The notes: generated by a model not told the origin, from the sequence alone. 64,000 bases of DNA from JAWVFM01 sp963823245 (GCA_963823245.1 CAWGKQ010000008.1:248001-312000), one strand, 5' to 3'; counted from the first letter of the stretch, positions 31,865 through 40,055 are shown. Program-made: numbers and translations.

Positions 31865-33259
31865 TCAAGCCTCCCCGTCGTCGTAGATCGAGAAGCCGAG
31901 CTCGCGGGCCTTCGCCTCTACCTCCGCCGCCGGTGGAAGGTCGGCCGGGTCCGCCAGCTCGCCGCTGCGGTAGTCGAGGACGAGCTCGACGGGGCGACCA
32001 TTCCCGCTTCTATCCGGGGTTCTATCCGCGCCATCCGCGCCATCCGCATAACCATGCGGTTTTGCGGGGTTTTCTATCCGCGCCGCGCGGGGTTCTTGGC
32101 GCGCTTGCGAAGGTGCCGTTTTCGGCTTGGTTGAGCCATTGGCGCGCTTGGCGCGCTTGGAATCCCAGATACCCGACGAATAGCGCTCCCAGGCGTCCTC
32201 GAAGTCGGCTCGGCGGTAGCCCTTCAGGGTCTTTCTCTTGCCGTCCTGATCGACGTGGACGTCACCGCTTCGAATCTCGTACGGCCGCAGCTTGTTCGCT
32301 AGCTCCCGGGGCCTCATCCCGGCGCCGTCGTTCCAGGCGCCCCAGGGAGCCTCGTCGAGAGCGTTGAGGACGGTGAGGAGGTCCTGGGTGGTGAGCTCGT
32401 CAACGTCGTCGAGCGCGCTCCGAATATCGGCGAGCAGCCGAACCCCGAGCGTGTCGTCAGCGTCAGTCGGAGCCGAAAGGGACGCCGCCGCTTGCCGGGC
32501 TCGCTGCGGCCACTCTCCGCCGGCCGCGTCTGCGATCGCCAGCAGGGGCTCCCAGACATCGCAACTGCGGTCGCCGAGGTTCTCGGGAAGATCGGGCCGC
32601 GCCTCGGCGAGCGCCTCGATCGTCGGTTCGTGGTCGGCCCAGGTCTCGAGGTTGTTGAAGACGAGCTCCGCCCTCGGGCGGACGTCGCGTTCGCGATAGC
32701 GCTCGATCTGCTCGTTCGGGGCCCGGCGCTTCAGCCGGATCGAGATTGAGCGGCTCTCGACGGTGTCGGGGAGGCGGCCGAGGCCGGCGATCCCTTTCGG
32801 AGCGAAGGTCGAGAAGTCCCTGTAGGTGAGGTTCGCTCCCTGGCCGACGCAGACGGAGTAGCTGCCGCCGCGCCGATAGCCGGTGTTGAGGATGCCGCGA
32901 AGGGTCTCGCCGTACTCCTTGTCGCCGTTGAAGGCCGCGTCCGATTCGTCGAGAAGGAGCGTCGGGGAGATGTCGTCGACCTTGCGGGCGAGCACGGCCG
33001 CGCTGACCCGGCCGGTGAGCCAGGGGCGCGCTACGAGAGCTCGCATGACCTCGAGCAGGAGGGTCTTTCCCGATTCCTTCTCGGCCGAGCTGATGTTCAG
33101 GTATGGGGTTGCTTCGGCGGCTCCGAGCGCGTGGGTGTGCGCGATCCACAACGCGATAGCGATGAGCTGATCGTTGGTGAGGACGACGTAGCGGCGAACG
33201 TGGTCGACGACGCGACCGAGGATGGAGTCGAGGGCCGTCATCTGACCGGCGACACTCAC
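31865..33259 (-). CDS. DUF3631 P-loop helicase/primase-type protein
   Basis: 464 residues, undamaged. The Walker A-like block is SSAEKESGKTLLLEVMRAL; Walker B-like SPTLLLDESDAAF; then TGYRRGGSYSVCVG and the DUF3631 body ending KTLKGYRRADFEDAWERY. The last 100 residues are low-complexity with repeats (YADGADGADR). DUF3631 proteins are common in actinobacterial phages and integrative elements, where they act with or as replicative helicases; the primase half is often a separate gene and is not seen here. It overlaps the 60-residue gene upstream by four bases. Confidence 0.85.
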   Translation of the reverse strand: MSVAGQMTALDSILGRVVDHVRRYVVLTNDQLIAIALWIAHTHALGAAEATPYLNISSAEKESGKTLLLEVMRALVARPWLTGRVSAAVLARKVDDISPTLLLDESDAAFNGDKEYGETLRGILNTGYRRGGSYSVCVGQGANLTYRDFSTFAPKGIAGLGRLPDTVESRSISIRLKRRAPNEQIERYRERDVRPRAELVFNNLETWADHEPTIEALAEARPDLPENLGDRSCDVWEPLLAIADAAGGEWPQRARQAAASLSAPTDADDTLGVRLLADIRSALDDVDELTTQDLLTVLNALDEAPWGAWNDGAGMRPRELANKLRPYEIRSGDVHVDQDGKRKTLKGYRRADFEDAWERYSSGIWDSKRAKRANGSTKPKTAPSQARQEPRAARIENPAKPHGYADGADGADRTPDRSGNGRPVELVLDYRSGELADPADLPPAAEVEAKARELGFSIYDDGEA

Positions 33260-33438
33260 GCCGCCCGCCTCCCCGGGTACTTGCCGGCGACGATCAGGCG
33301 AACGGCGTCCTCGACGGCCTGGCGCTGGAAGTGATCGAGGCCGAGCCGGTCGTAGACGGCGCGGCGCTCCGGCGCGGTGAGCTGCGCGAGCTCGTCAGGG
33401 CTTACCGGCAGCAGGCCGAGCTGGACTGTGCCGGTCAC
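33256..33438 (-). CDS. Small hypothetical protein of the satellite replication operon
   Basis: 60 residues: MTGTVQLGLLPVSPDELAQL then TAPERRAVYDRLGLDHFQRQ and AVEDAVRLIVAGKYP. Helical, with no known domain. Both ends overlap neighbours (GTG 33438 with the TGA of the 44-residue gene; TGA with the DUF3631 start), so it belongs to a four-gene coupled operon. Confidence 0.7.
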   Translation of the reverse strand: MTGTVQLGLLPVSPDELAQLTAPERRAVYDRLGLDHFQRQAVEDAVRLIVAGKYPGRRAA

Positions 33439-33569
33439 GATCCTGCTCCGCTGTACCGCTGGCAGTAGTCCTCAGCGTCGAGGAAACCGGGGTAGAGGTC
33501 GCGCCCCAACTCCAGCGCCAGGAGAGAGAACCAGGCCTCCAGCGTGGGAGTAGTTGTGGCAGCACTCAA
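33435..33569 (-). CDS. Very small protein (44 residues) in the satellite operon
   Basis: TTG start at 33569 with AAAGGAGG six bases upstream, a clear ribosome binding site. Sequence LEAWFSLLALELGRDLYP then GFLDAEDYCQRYSGAGS. Its stop overlaps the next start and its start overlaps the stop of the 142-residue gene upstream. Function unknown; it could be an adaptor or an inhibitor. Confidence 0.6.
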   Translation of the reverse strand: MSAATTTPTLEAWFSLLALELGRDLYPGFLDAEDYCQRYSGAGS

Positions 33570-33994
33570 TGGCCGCCTCCTTTCGGGAAGGCGGCCTGGG
33601 CCGCGTCTACATCGGCCGGGTCAGATTCGTCGTCGGGAGGTTCGCCGCCGCCGGGGTCGCCGCGAGCGGCCCTGGTACGGGCCGTGCGACGGGAGCCGCG
33701 ACGGTGGCCGGGGCGGCGCCCAGGAGCTCGACGGTGGCGAGCGCCGTGACGGGTGCACTCGGGGGAGCAGGCTCTTCGGTGTCGTAGCCGCAGTTGCTCG
33801 CCCTTGCGAACGACCGGAGTGAGCTTCGCGGCTAGGGCGGCGAGCGGTCGGAGCTTCAGCGGCAGCGGGGCAGAGCGGTCGGCGTCGGTGTGTGCCGGTT
33901 CTGGGTGATCCGGCTCGCTGAGCCAGTCGGCGCGGGTCGAGCGGCGGAAGCGCCGGTCGGTGCGGGCCTGGGGATCAGGCGGCGAGGGCGCCAT
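33566..33994 (-). CDS. Hypothetical protein, first gene of the satellite replication operon
   Basis: 142 residues: charged N-terminus (TDRRFRRSTRADWLSEPDHP), then LKLRPLAALAAKLTPVVRKG and an Arg-rich stretch that may be a shifted frame, ending DPADVDAAQAAFPKGGGH. The main support is the exact TGA/TTG overlap with the 44-residue gene. The composition of residues 85-125 suggests an undetected frameshift pair. No domain recognised. Confidence 0.45.
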   Translation of the reverse strand: MAPSPPDPQARTDRRFRRSTRADWLSEPDHPEPAHTDADRSAPLPLKLRPLAALAAKLTPVVRKGEQLRLRHRRACSPECTRHGARHRRAPGRRPGHRRGSRRTARTRAARGDPGGGEPPDDESDPADVDAAQAAFPKGGGH

Positions 33995-34065
33995 CGGGGC
34001 TGTCCGAGATGAGTGCCATTAAGCCGCGAGTAGCGTCGCAAACTCGGCAGACGTACCCCAGAACC

Positions 34066-34092
34066 AACAACGGCCCCGCGAAGGGCCGTGTT
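34066..34092. terminator. Hairpin at the end of the 33.99-34.19 kb intergenic region
   Basis: Arms ACGGCCC and GGGCCGT around CGCGAA. It lies between the upstream DUF2510 gene and the replication operon, both on the minus strand, and probably ends transcription of the former. Confidence 0.5.
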
Positions 34093-34187
34093 GGGCTTAA
34101 GGCAGTCGATCTTGGAACCTCGACTGAGACCTACGCTACCGAGCCCCGAGGACGGGTCGGTAAGGGTGCAGTTGGCCGGGACCCGAC

Positions 34188-34664
34188 TCATCCGCTGACG
34201 CCGCCGGTGCTTGGCGGCGGGCGACGCTGCTCGGTCCACTCCGACCCGTTCCAGTAGCGCTGCTGGCCTGGCGCCTCGGGGTCGTCGTACCAGCCCTGCG
34301 CGATCTGCTGAGTTGACGCCTGAAACCAGTTCAGCCCTTCCATGATCTTCGGCGGACCGGCACCCGTGAAGGTCACGACGGTCGAGTCGCCATACGGCTG
34401 CAAGCTCGCAACGAGAACGTCTTCGTCCTTGACGAGAAGAAAGAGGAGTCCGAGCAGGAAGATGAGAGCGCCGATGATCGCGAGCACGATCGCCCAGGTC
34501 GGCGTGTAGCGCCGGGTCCAGGCCACCGATGTACCCGTGTCAGCGGTGATCCTGTAGCCGTAGGACCTCCCCAAGACCGGGGTAAGGCTCGTCAGGAGGA
34601 GGCCGTGAATGTAAGTCTGGTCGCCCTTGACGGTGACCTGGTGAGTGACGCCCATGGTCGCCAT
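34188..34664 (-). CDS. Membrane protein with C-terminal DUF2510
   Basis: 158 residues. N-terminal beta-rich part (GVTHQVTVKGDQTYIHGLLL), one membrane segment (WAIVLAIIGALIFLLGLLFL), a linker and a C-terminal DUF2510 motif (AQGWYDDPEAPGQQRYWNGS followed by EWTEQ). DUF2510 is a short cytoplasmic or surface module in actinobacterial membrane proteins, without known function. Cargo in the satellite element, between its replication and head genes. Confidence 0.8.
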   Translation of the reverse strand: MATMGVTHQVTVKGDQTYIHGLLLTSLTPVLGRSYGYRITADTGTSVAWTRRYTPTWAIVLAIIGALIFLLGLLFLLVKDEDVLVASLQPYGDSTVVTFTGAGPPKIMEGLNWFQASTQQIAQGWYDDPEAPGQQRYWNGSEWTEQRRPPPSTGGVSG

Positions 34665-34862
34665 TTGGCCCTTCCCTCTCTAGCGGCGGAGTGGAGGAAA
34701 CCTAATCGAGCGTTGGACTGCGGTCAAGCGGCTAGCGGCCCGCCATGCGCTTTCGTTCTAGGAAAACCGAGCGGTATCCGCGCGACCCCAAGAGTGATCA
34801 GGACGGGGTGTTTGCGTTTGGCCGCTGGGGTTCGGGGGGTGGGCGACAGCGCTCCACTCGCA

Positions 34863-34930
34863 GCACGAGATACTGCGCGGGCGATGTCGCAGGAGGAAGA
34901 CCTCAGGGCGGACGGGGAGGCTCAGCGCCC
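34863..34930 (+). promoter_or_regulatory. Isolated SnoaL-type start module and N-terminal remnant
   Basis: CGAGATACTGCGCGGGCG then ATG 34884 (MSQEEDLRADGEAQRP). The 20 bases further upstream (GACAGCGCTCCACTCGC region) also match the module of unit m at 42484. The reading frame runs on into the antisense of the serine hydrolase gene, so no protein of the family is encoded. Confidence 0.65.
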
Positions 34931-36216
34931 TAGCGCCCTAGCGCCGCGCAGACGCCGAGGCGGAACGTGCGGCGCATCTGCTCAAAGATTTCCGGCTTGG
35001 CGTCCTCGGCCAGCTGTTCGGTCGCGGCCACGACGACCGAGCGGCGCCCATTCGGAGTCGCGGCGATGAACACGGTGTAGCCCGGGAAGTTGCCCGTGTG
35101 GCCGAGCACCGTGCCGCAGTCGGTCTTGTAGCGGAACAGGGCGAGGCCGCCCGAGTTCTGCCCCGGTCCGGGCGGCTCGCCGGCGGCGCCTCGAATGAAG
35201 CTGCGCTGCTGGACCTTGGTGCCCTTGTCGATCAACCGGCCGCTGGCGTACGCGCGGATGAAGCGGTTCAGGTCTGCCGGGGTGGAGATCATCCCTCCCG
35301 GGGCCGCGCCGACAAGCGACGGGTCGAACAACCCGGTGACGTCCTCCGGTGGGGCCGGCGGCGCGAGGTCATAGCCGTGCACGTAGGGCGGCGGGATCTG
35401 AAGGCCGCTCGGGACGCTTGTCCCCTTCAGCCCCAACGGCGAGAAGACGAGCTTTCGCAGCAGGTCCTTGTACGTCTGGCCGGTCGCCGCCTCGGCCATC
35501 AGGCCGATGAGGAGGTTGTCCGAGTTCGAGTACTTGTAGGCGGATCCCGGAGGGAACTCGAGGGGCTTGTCGGCGACGAACCCGAGCAGGAACTCGGGCG
35601 TCACCGACACCTCGCGCTCCAGATTCATCCCCACGTACGCCTGCCAGCCGGGGGCCTTCGTGTAGCTCGGTACCCCGCTCGTGTGCTGGAGGAGCTGGCG
35701 CAGCGTGACCGCCGCCCATGCGGCGGGCTGGCCCGGCAGGACTTCGCCGATCGTGCTGTCGAGCGACAGGCTTCCGTCGTCGACGAGCTGAAGCGCGACG
35801 GCGCCGCTGAACGTCTTCCCGGTGCTGGCGGTCCGCAGGTGATCGTTGCGGCGGATCGGTCGGCCGCTCTTGATGTCGGCCACCCCCGCTCGCAGGAAGT
35901 CGACCCTGTCGCCCCGCTGCACCAGCGCCGATGCCCCCGGCGGGCCCTGTTCGAGGGCACCATCGGGCCCTGCCACGACGAGTCCGACCAAGCTGTGGAG
36001 CTGTCGATCCAGCTTGTGCAAAGGCTTTGCAGCGTGGGCGTCGGTCGCGCCGGCAGCCAGCCACAAAAGGGTGGCGAGAACGAGCGCCAGCGCGGCCCAC
36101 CGGCGGACGCCAAGCGACGAAGCCCTGCTCGTCGAATCCGACCCCCCGGCGTGCTCGACCGCCGGAGGCCAATCCGTGGCGCCGACGGCTGCACCGTCCC
36201 TGATGCTGATGCGCAC
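34930..36216 (-). CDS. Serine hydrolase of the beta-lactamase/DD-peptidase class C family
   Basis: 428 residues with an N-terminal membrane or signal segment (WAALALVLATLLWLAAGATD). Catalytic marks of the family: S131-x-x-K134 (ASTGKTF), Y229-S-N231 (YKYSNSDN) and HTG near residue 380 (LGHTGNFPGYT). Such proteins include esterases, D-aminopeptidases and class C beta-lactamases; the sequence does not decide which. Exported. It is cargo, lying between the replication genes and the capsid genes of the satellite-like element, flanked on the left by a SnoaL-type start module and on the right by a SnoaL-type end (36307-36363). Confidence 0.88.
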   Translation of the reverse strand: MRISIRDGAAVGATDWPPAVEHAGGSDSTSRASSLGVRRWAALALVLATLLWLAAGATDAHAAKPLHKLDRQLHSLVGLVVAGPDGALEQGPPGASALVQRGDRVDFLRAGVADIKSGRPIRRNDHLRTASTGKTFSGAVALQLVDDGSLSLDSTIGEVLPGQPAAWAAVTLRQLLQHTSGVPSYTKAPGWQAYVGMNLEREVSVTPEFLLGFVADKPLEFPPGSAYKYSNSDNLLIGLMAEAATGQTYKDLLRKLVFSPLGLKGTSVPSGLQIPPPYVHGYDLAPPAPPEDVTGLFDPSLVGAAPGGMISTPADLNRFIRAYASGRLIDKGTKVQQRSFIRGAAGEPPGPGQNSGGLALFRYKTDCGTVLGHTGNFPGYTVFIAATPNGRRSVVVAATEQLAEDAKPEIFEQMRRTFRLGVCAALGR

Positions 36217-36306
36217 ATGACCACCCTACTCCTGAACGGGAGTGTCGACCCCCCGGCGCCCATCAACGCGAAGGCGCCGACTTCTGTGACGGGCACGATT
36301 GGGGAG

Positions 36307-36363
36307 ATGCGCAACTTCCTGACTTGGCGCCAAGCTTTCGAAGCCGCCGGGCTGCGGGAGTAA
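36307..36363 (+). pseudogene. SnoaL-like unit, C-terminal remnant
   Basis: MRNFLTWRQAFEAAGLRE and a TAA stop: the constant end of a unit on the plus strand, without the rest. A hairpin follows at once (36370-36384). With the start module at 34863 on the same strand it brackets the serine hydrolase gene. Confidence 0.7.
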
Positions 36364-36369
36364 CTGGTC

Positions 36370-36384
36370 AGCCCCCGAGGGGCT
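36370..36384 (+). terminator. Short hairpin after the SnoaL-type end
   Basis: AGCCCC-CGA-GGGGCT, seven bases after the TAA stop. No T-tract. Confidence 0.45.
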
Positions 36385-36479
36385 CCGTGAGCGCCCGTGT
36401 ACGGGTTCAGCGCGGTGCCCGTGTGGGATGGGATGGGCCGGTTGCAGAGGCCGTGAGAGAACGGCTGGTGGTCGTTCGC

Positions 36480-36707
36480 CTAGTCTCGCCGGCGAGACTT
36501 GTCTGCGAGGTAGGCGAAGGCCTCGCTATGCGCGAACGAATCGGACTCGCTGACCTCGCGCTCGATCCGGTCGTGAGCGCGACCCTCACTCGCTCGGCTC
36601 ACTCGGGCGAGCAGCGCGCGCGTGCGCTCGCCGACGAACCAGCCGCTCGGCTCCTGGCCGGGGACCGGTGGGCCGAGGTCGTCGGGGTCCGGTATCGAGC
36701 TGGTCAT
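36480..36707 (-). CDS. Small protein, last gene of the head operon
   Basis: 75 residues from ATG 36707, preceded by GGAGGTAAGACAG (strong ribosome binding site). MTSSIPDPDDLGPPVPGQEP, then ERTRALLARVSRASEGRAHD and FAHSEAFAYLADKSRRRD. Helical and charged; no known domain. It follows the capsid gene with a gap of 233 bases in which I see nothing coding. Confidence 0.6.
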   Translation of the reverse strand: MTSSIPDPDDLGPPVPGQEPSGWFVGERTRALLARVSRASEGRAHDRIEREVSESDSFAHSEAFAYLADKSRRRD

Positions 36708-36940
36708 CTGTCTTACCTCCGTGGGGTTAGCCGGGGTCGGTCGCGGCGAAGGGCCGAAAGGTGGAGCTCCCGCACCGCGACCTGTCCCGTTTTCTCGCGT
36801 CGCACCGCAAGGTCTGGAATGGAACGGCGCGAGCTGGCCGGGTCGGTCGCGGCGATGCTGTCCGGCCATAGGGCCCACCGCCGCGACCTTCCCCGTCTGC
36901 GCCGCTGACCCAGGAGTGTGGACGTGGCGGCGCAAGTCGT

Positions 36941-37780
36941 TCAGGCGCCGATCGTGCAGACCCCCCTTGCGTCGGCGACGCCGCCGTCGATCCGGGCGAT
37001 GACCCGGGCGACCGTGGCATCGTTCTCGAACATCGCGTCGGCCGAGAAGGCGACCGTGGCATCCGAGCGCACCGCGACCACCAGCTGGTCCGCCTGGGCG
37101 ACGACGGCGGTGCCGCCGCCGAGCGCCGGGGTCTGGAACACCCGGTAGCCGCCGACCGTGCCGGCGCCGCCGACAGCGGCATTGGGCTGGATCAGCGGCC
37201 GTCCGTCCTCGCCGGTCTCGAGCTGCAGCGTCGTGTAGTCCGAGGGGCTGACGTAGAGGGTGTCGGGCCTGCCGCCGTAGGCGCTGATCGAGCCGCCTGC
37301 GGTGATGACCTTCTCGTAGGTGATCGTCCCGGCCGCGACGTTCTGCAGCCCGGGCGAGGCGTTCATGAACCCGACCGGCCCGATGGTGCCGCCACCCCCG
37401 CCGTTGAACAGAGCGCGGTCGGCCTCCAGCGCGACCGCCTTGGTCATCGCCGTCCCGACCGTGTCGAGGACGGATGGGTTGGAGTCGGCCACGACCTCGT
37501 CCGAGAGAACGGTCAGGGCCGCGCACTTGTAGGGGGTGAGGATCAGGTCGTCGCCGACCGGATCGCCGGCCCCAATCTCGTCCAGCTCTCCATACCAGCC
37601 GGCGGCGCCGAGGTCGGTGAGGACGGGGACGTGAATCTGCTTCGCCGCCGTGTCGACCCGCCGAGCGCCCGATGCGAGCAGGACGCTCTCGTTGCTCAGT
37701 CCTTCGAGGACGAACTTGGCCCATTCCTCGGGTGAGACCGCCTCGCCGATGGACGAGTCGAAGTTGCTGACGTCAGTCAT
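36941..37780 (-). CDS. HK97-type major capsid protein
   Basis: 279 residues, undamaged. HK97-fold capsid features: N-terminal arm, QIHVPVLTDLGAAGWYGELD, TVLSDEVVADSNPSVLDTVG (spine helix region), ALEADRALFNGGGGG, DTLYVSPSDYTTLQLETGED, GYRVFQTPALGGGTAVVAQA and a C-terminal VRSDATVAFSADAMFENDAT. It would build the icosahedral shell. The scaffold gene lies upstream in the same operon. No portal, terminase, protease or tail gene exists in the element, so it could assemble a shell but would need a helper for packaging and tails. Confidence 0.9.
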   Translation of the reverse strand: MTDVSNFDSSIGEAVSPEEWAKFVLEGLSNESVLLASGARRVDTAAKQIHVPVLTDLGAAGWYGELDEIGAGDPVGDDLILTPYKCAALTVLSDEVVADSNPSVLDTVGTAMTKAVALEADRALFNGGGGGTIGPVGFMNASPGLQNVAAGTITYEKVITAGGSISAYGGRPDTLYVSPSDYTTLQLETGEDGRPLIQPNAAVGGAGTVGGYRVFQTPALGGGTAVVAQADQLVVAVRSDATVAFSADAMFENDATVARVIARIDGGVADARGVCTIGA

Positions 37781-37973
37781 GACATGCGCTTCTTTCCGGT
37801 GGCTCGTTCGGTTGTCCTCGCCGCGCGTCTAGCGGGCGGGTCGCGCCACCGGGCGCTATGTCGTGCTGGGTGCTCGGGTGAGCGGGTCGGCCAGCCTGGG
37901 CCTCAACCACTTCGCCCAGAGTACCGGCGCCGTAGGCGGTCTACGGGCCTGCGTTACAGAAAGCCTGGTGGGG

Positions 37974-38135
37974 TTAGCCGCCGGGCGCTTGGCGGTTGCG
38001 GGCTCGGTGGGCTTTCTGGCGACAGGCGTTGGAGCAGTAGGCCGCGTTCCGGCGCTTGGTGAACGGCAACCGTTCGCCGCAGACGAGGCAGCGTCGATCC
38101 CATCCGGGGTAGCGGTAGACGGGTGATCGGGGCAT
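37974..38135 (-). CDS. Small zinc-finger protein in the head operon
   Basis: 53 residues from ATG 38135: MPRSPVYRYPGWDRRCLVCG, FTKRRNAAYCSNACRQKAHR, ARNRQAPGG. The CxxC...CSNxC pattern with ACRQKAHR is the short finger found next to capsid genes and in DNA-binding proteins of actinobacterial elements. It lies between the 96-residue gene and the capsid gene. Confidence 0.75.
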   Translation of the reverse strand: MPRSPVYRYPGWDRRCLVCGERLPFTKRRNAAYCSNACRQKAHRARNRQAPGG

Positions 38136-38144
38136 CGGTGGCCG

Positions 38145-38435
38145 TTACACCTGCTTCGCGGTGAACTGCTCCCAGACCGGGACGAACTGCGCCCAGAGGT
38201 AGGTGCCGCGAAGGTTCGCCGGCAGATTGGCGAGCCACGGCCCGCCGTCGTGGAGCTCGTAGACGACGTGCGTGTAGGGGTCGATGCAGGCGAACTCGCG
38301 CAGGAACCGCTCCCGGTACGGGGTCGCGTCCTCGATCACGACGGCGCCCTGGTCGTCCAGGTGAAGGCGCGCTTCGACAGCCGCGCCGCCGCCGTCGGTG
38401 CGGACGTAGACCACGACGCTGGTCAGGTCGCTCAT
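38145..38435 (-). CDS. Hypothetical protein of the head operon
   Basis: 96 residues: MSDLTSVVVYVRTDGGGAAV, EARLHLDDQGAVVIEDATPY, then YLWAQFVPVWEQFTAKQV. Its start overlaps the scaffold stop (ATGA). A decayed homologue stands in the same place after a decayed scaffold gene at 40522-40755, so the scaffold-96aa order is a fixed part of this element family. Function unknown; a head decoration or completion role is possible. Confidence 0.7.
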   Translation of the reverse strand: MSDLTSVVVYVRTDGGGAAVEARLHLDDQGAVVIEDATPYRERFLREFACIDPYTHVVYELHDGGPWLANLPANLRGTYLWAQFVPVWEQFTAKQV

Positions 38436-38897
38436 CCGAGGCCCGCCCTCTTGACCGCCTCGCCGAACGAGGGCTTGGCGTCGGTGGGCGCCGGCTCGCG
38501 GGGACCGCCGTCGAACTTGGGCGCGGGCTGCCTGCGCCAATGGGGCTTCTCGGCCAGGACCGCGTCGACCTCGCGCTTCACCGCTTCGGGATCGAGCTTG
38601 TCCTCGGTGTAGAAGCGGTCGAGGTTCCTCGGTGCCCGAGAGCAGATCGTTGGGGTCGGCGAGGCGCTCGCCGAGAGCGCGCTCGACCTCGGCGCGGCGG
38701 GCTGCCGTGAGCTTGGTGGCGAGCTGGTCGCGCTCGGCCTCGGTGTCGCGGAGCTTGCGGCGCCAGCTCGCAGCCTCGCGGCGGAGCTCGGCGACGTCGC
38801 CGGTGCCGGTGCCGGTGGCCGGCGCCTTGGCGTCGGGGGTGCCCTCGGCCTTCTCGGGGTCAGGAGTGGTCTTGGGGGTCTGCTCGGTGTCAGTCAT
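38432..38897 (-). CDS. Capsid scaffold-like protein, one frameshift
   Basis: About 154 residues when joined: an acidic N-terminus (MTDTEQTPKTTPDPEKAEGT), a coiled coil (AELRREAASWRRKLRDTEAE, DQLATKLTAARRAEVERALG) and, after a shift near 38628, LDRFYTEDKLDPEAVKREVD and KFDGGPREPAPTDAKPSFGE. Acidic start, coiled coil and position just upstream of the capsid are typical of phage scaffolding proteins. The start overlaps the stop of the 73-residue gene. Confidence 0.75.
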
Positions 38898-39111
38898 CGA
38901 TTCCTTCCTTCGTTGGATGGCCCGGGATTGCGCTGTCGAGCCTTGTCACGGTGCCGTCCTCATTGCTCAGGAGCTCCGCTTCGGGCTGGACGAAGTAGGC
39001 CGTGGGCGTGAGCGGCGTCGCCTGCTCGTCGGTGGAGGGTGATCCTTCGATGAAGTCGCCGGTTTCCTCACCGTCGTCGTCGGTGTCCGGGAATCGGAAT
39101 GTCCGGGTCAT
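38890..39111 (-). CDS. Small acidic protein, first gene of the head operon
   Basis: 73 residues from ATG 39111 with GGAGGGAAAGAC directly upstream. MTRTFRFPDTDDDGEETGDF, then TPTAYFVQPEAELLSNEDGT. Very acidic. Its TGA overlaps the scaffold ATG. No family recognised. The promoter of the head operon would lie between here and the attachment repeat at 39240. Confidence 0.65.
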   Translation of the reverse strand: MTRTFRFPDTDDDGEETGDFIEGSPSTDEQATPLTPTAYFVQPEAELLSNEDGTVTRLDSAIPGHPTKEGIDD

Positions 39112-39239
39112 GTCTTTCCCTCCTTGGGGTCGGGGCTTGCGCCAAGAGATGCGCCACAGAGCGCCAGTTTCCAGCGGGTCCCAGCGGGTCCCACCGGGGT
39201 ATTCCGTGGGTGAGCGGTAGCTTTCGTGCCCATGTCCGT

Positions 39240-39333
39240 GATCCACGAGATCCCCGTCCTTGAGCGGATGGGGTACGCGTAATGGCTTATTCATGCGGTT
39301 TCCCGGCCCCGGTCGTCAGCGATGCGCCACCGG
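39240..39333. repeat. Middle attachment repeat (array 2, copy 2)
   Basis: Repeats the last codons of the cyclo-ligase gene (IHEIPVLERMGYA) and the integrase end, as at 30239. It separates the satellite-like element from the decayed second element. Confidence 0.88.
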
Positions 39334-39420
39334 CGCCGCGAACCTGCTCGGCCGAACGCTCGGCGGCGGCACCAAGGTAGGCGTCGAGCAGCTCGGCTGC
39401 CTCTGCCTCCGACCCGCGAA
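39285..39420 (-). pseudogene. Integrase C-terminal remnant (second element of array 2)
   Basis: Matches the last 45 or so codons of the integrase at 30286 (EAAELLDAYLGAAAERSAEQ region and GAGKPHE), then diverges. The catalytic domain is gone. Confidence 0.75.
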
Positions 39421-39456
39421 TCGCGAAGGTCTTCCTCGTCGCGCGAGGAGCCGCCG

Positions 39457-39930
39457 TCAGCGCTGGTTCGCCTGCGCCGCGGTCGCATGAAGCCGTCGCA
39501 GCGAGGCCGTGGTGAGAACGCCGCAGCTGACCGCGCCGATCGTGTTGTAGTCGGCGATCAACGCGTGGAGCCGACGCACCGGGCTTCCACGCCCTTGGTG
39601 GAACTCGAGGAGGTCATCGGCATTGAGGAGAGCGTCTTCAGGAGGTTCGCCTGGGCGTGCTTGTGCTCGGCCGGAGGATTGAGCGACTTCACGGTGGCCG
39701 TGAACTGATCGCCGTAGCGATTGGCGATCCCCTGGACTTGCTTGACTGCCAGGTTCCCCTTCGTCGCCAGCGCCGGCAGCTTCTGGTTCTGGCGGTGGGC
39801 GAGCGCGCAGGCGGCGTTCAGCTTCGCCAGGTAGTCGCCGGTGCTGAGGGTCGATTCGCCCCCGCCGCCGCCGCCCCCCGCACCCGGCGAGGATCGCAAC
39901 GCAGGCGCCTACGCATATAAGCATCCGCAC
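39457..39930 (-). pseudogene. Secreted lipoprotein, two frameshifts
   Basis: Starts MRMLICVGACVAILAGCGG with a lipobox-like LAGC at ATG 39930. After a shift in a run of G bases near 39870 it reads STLSTGDYLAKLNAACALAH, KQVQGIANRYGDQFTATVKS, LNPPAEHKHAQANLLKTLS; after another near 39620 it ends LLEFHQGRGSPVRRLHALIA and TASLRRLHATAAQANQR. The corrected protein of about 157 residues is helical and of a type common in this group of bacteria. Cargo. Confidence 0.65.
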
Positions 39931-40037
39931 GGCCGGGGCAGACTACGCGCCCTCGTGAGGGCATGTATTGCCGGAATCGCGATCGCCCGGCGGTCTGCGG
40001 CATATCCGCATCTGAGCGGCGACCGTTCCCTTCCCCG

Positions 40038-40055
40038 CGAGATACTGCGCGGGCG
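40038..40055 (+). promoter_or_regulatory. SnoaL-type start module in front of a lipoprotein gene
   Basis: CGAGATACTGCGCGGGCG immediately before ATG 40056. Identical to the modules of SnoaL-like units, but here followed by only five unit codons (MAQEN). Confidence 0.65.

Noticed and set aside
36720..36940. Possible small gene between the capsid and the 75-residue gene
   Set aside because: Frames on both strands lack a ribosome binding site and any pattern; two similar GTCGGTCGCGGCGA stretches are noted only as a weak repeat.
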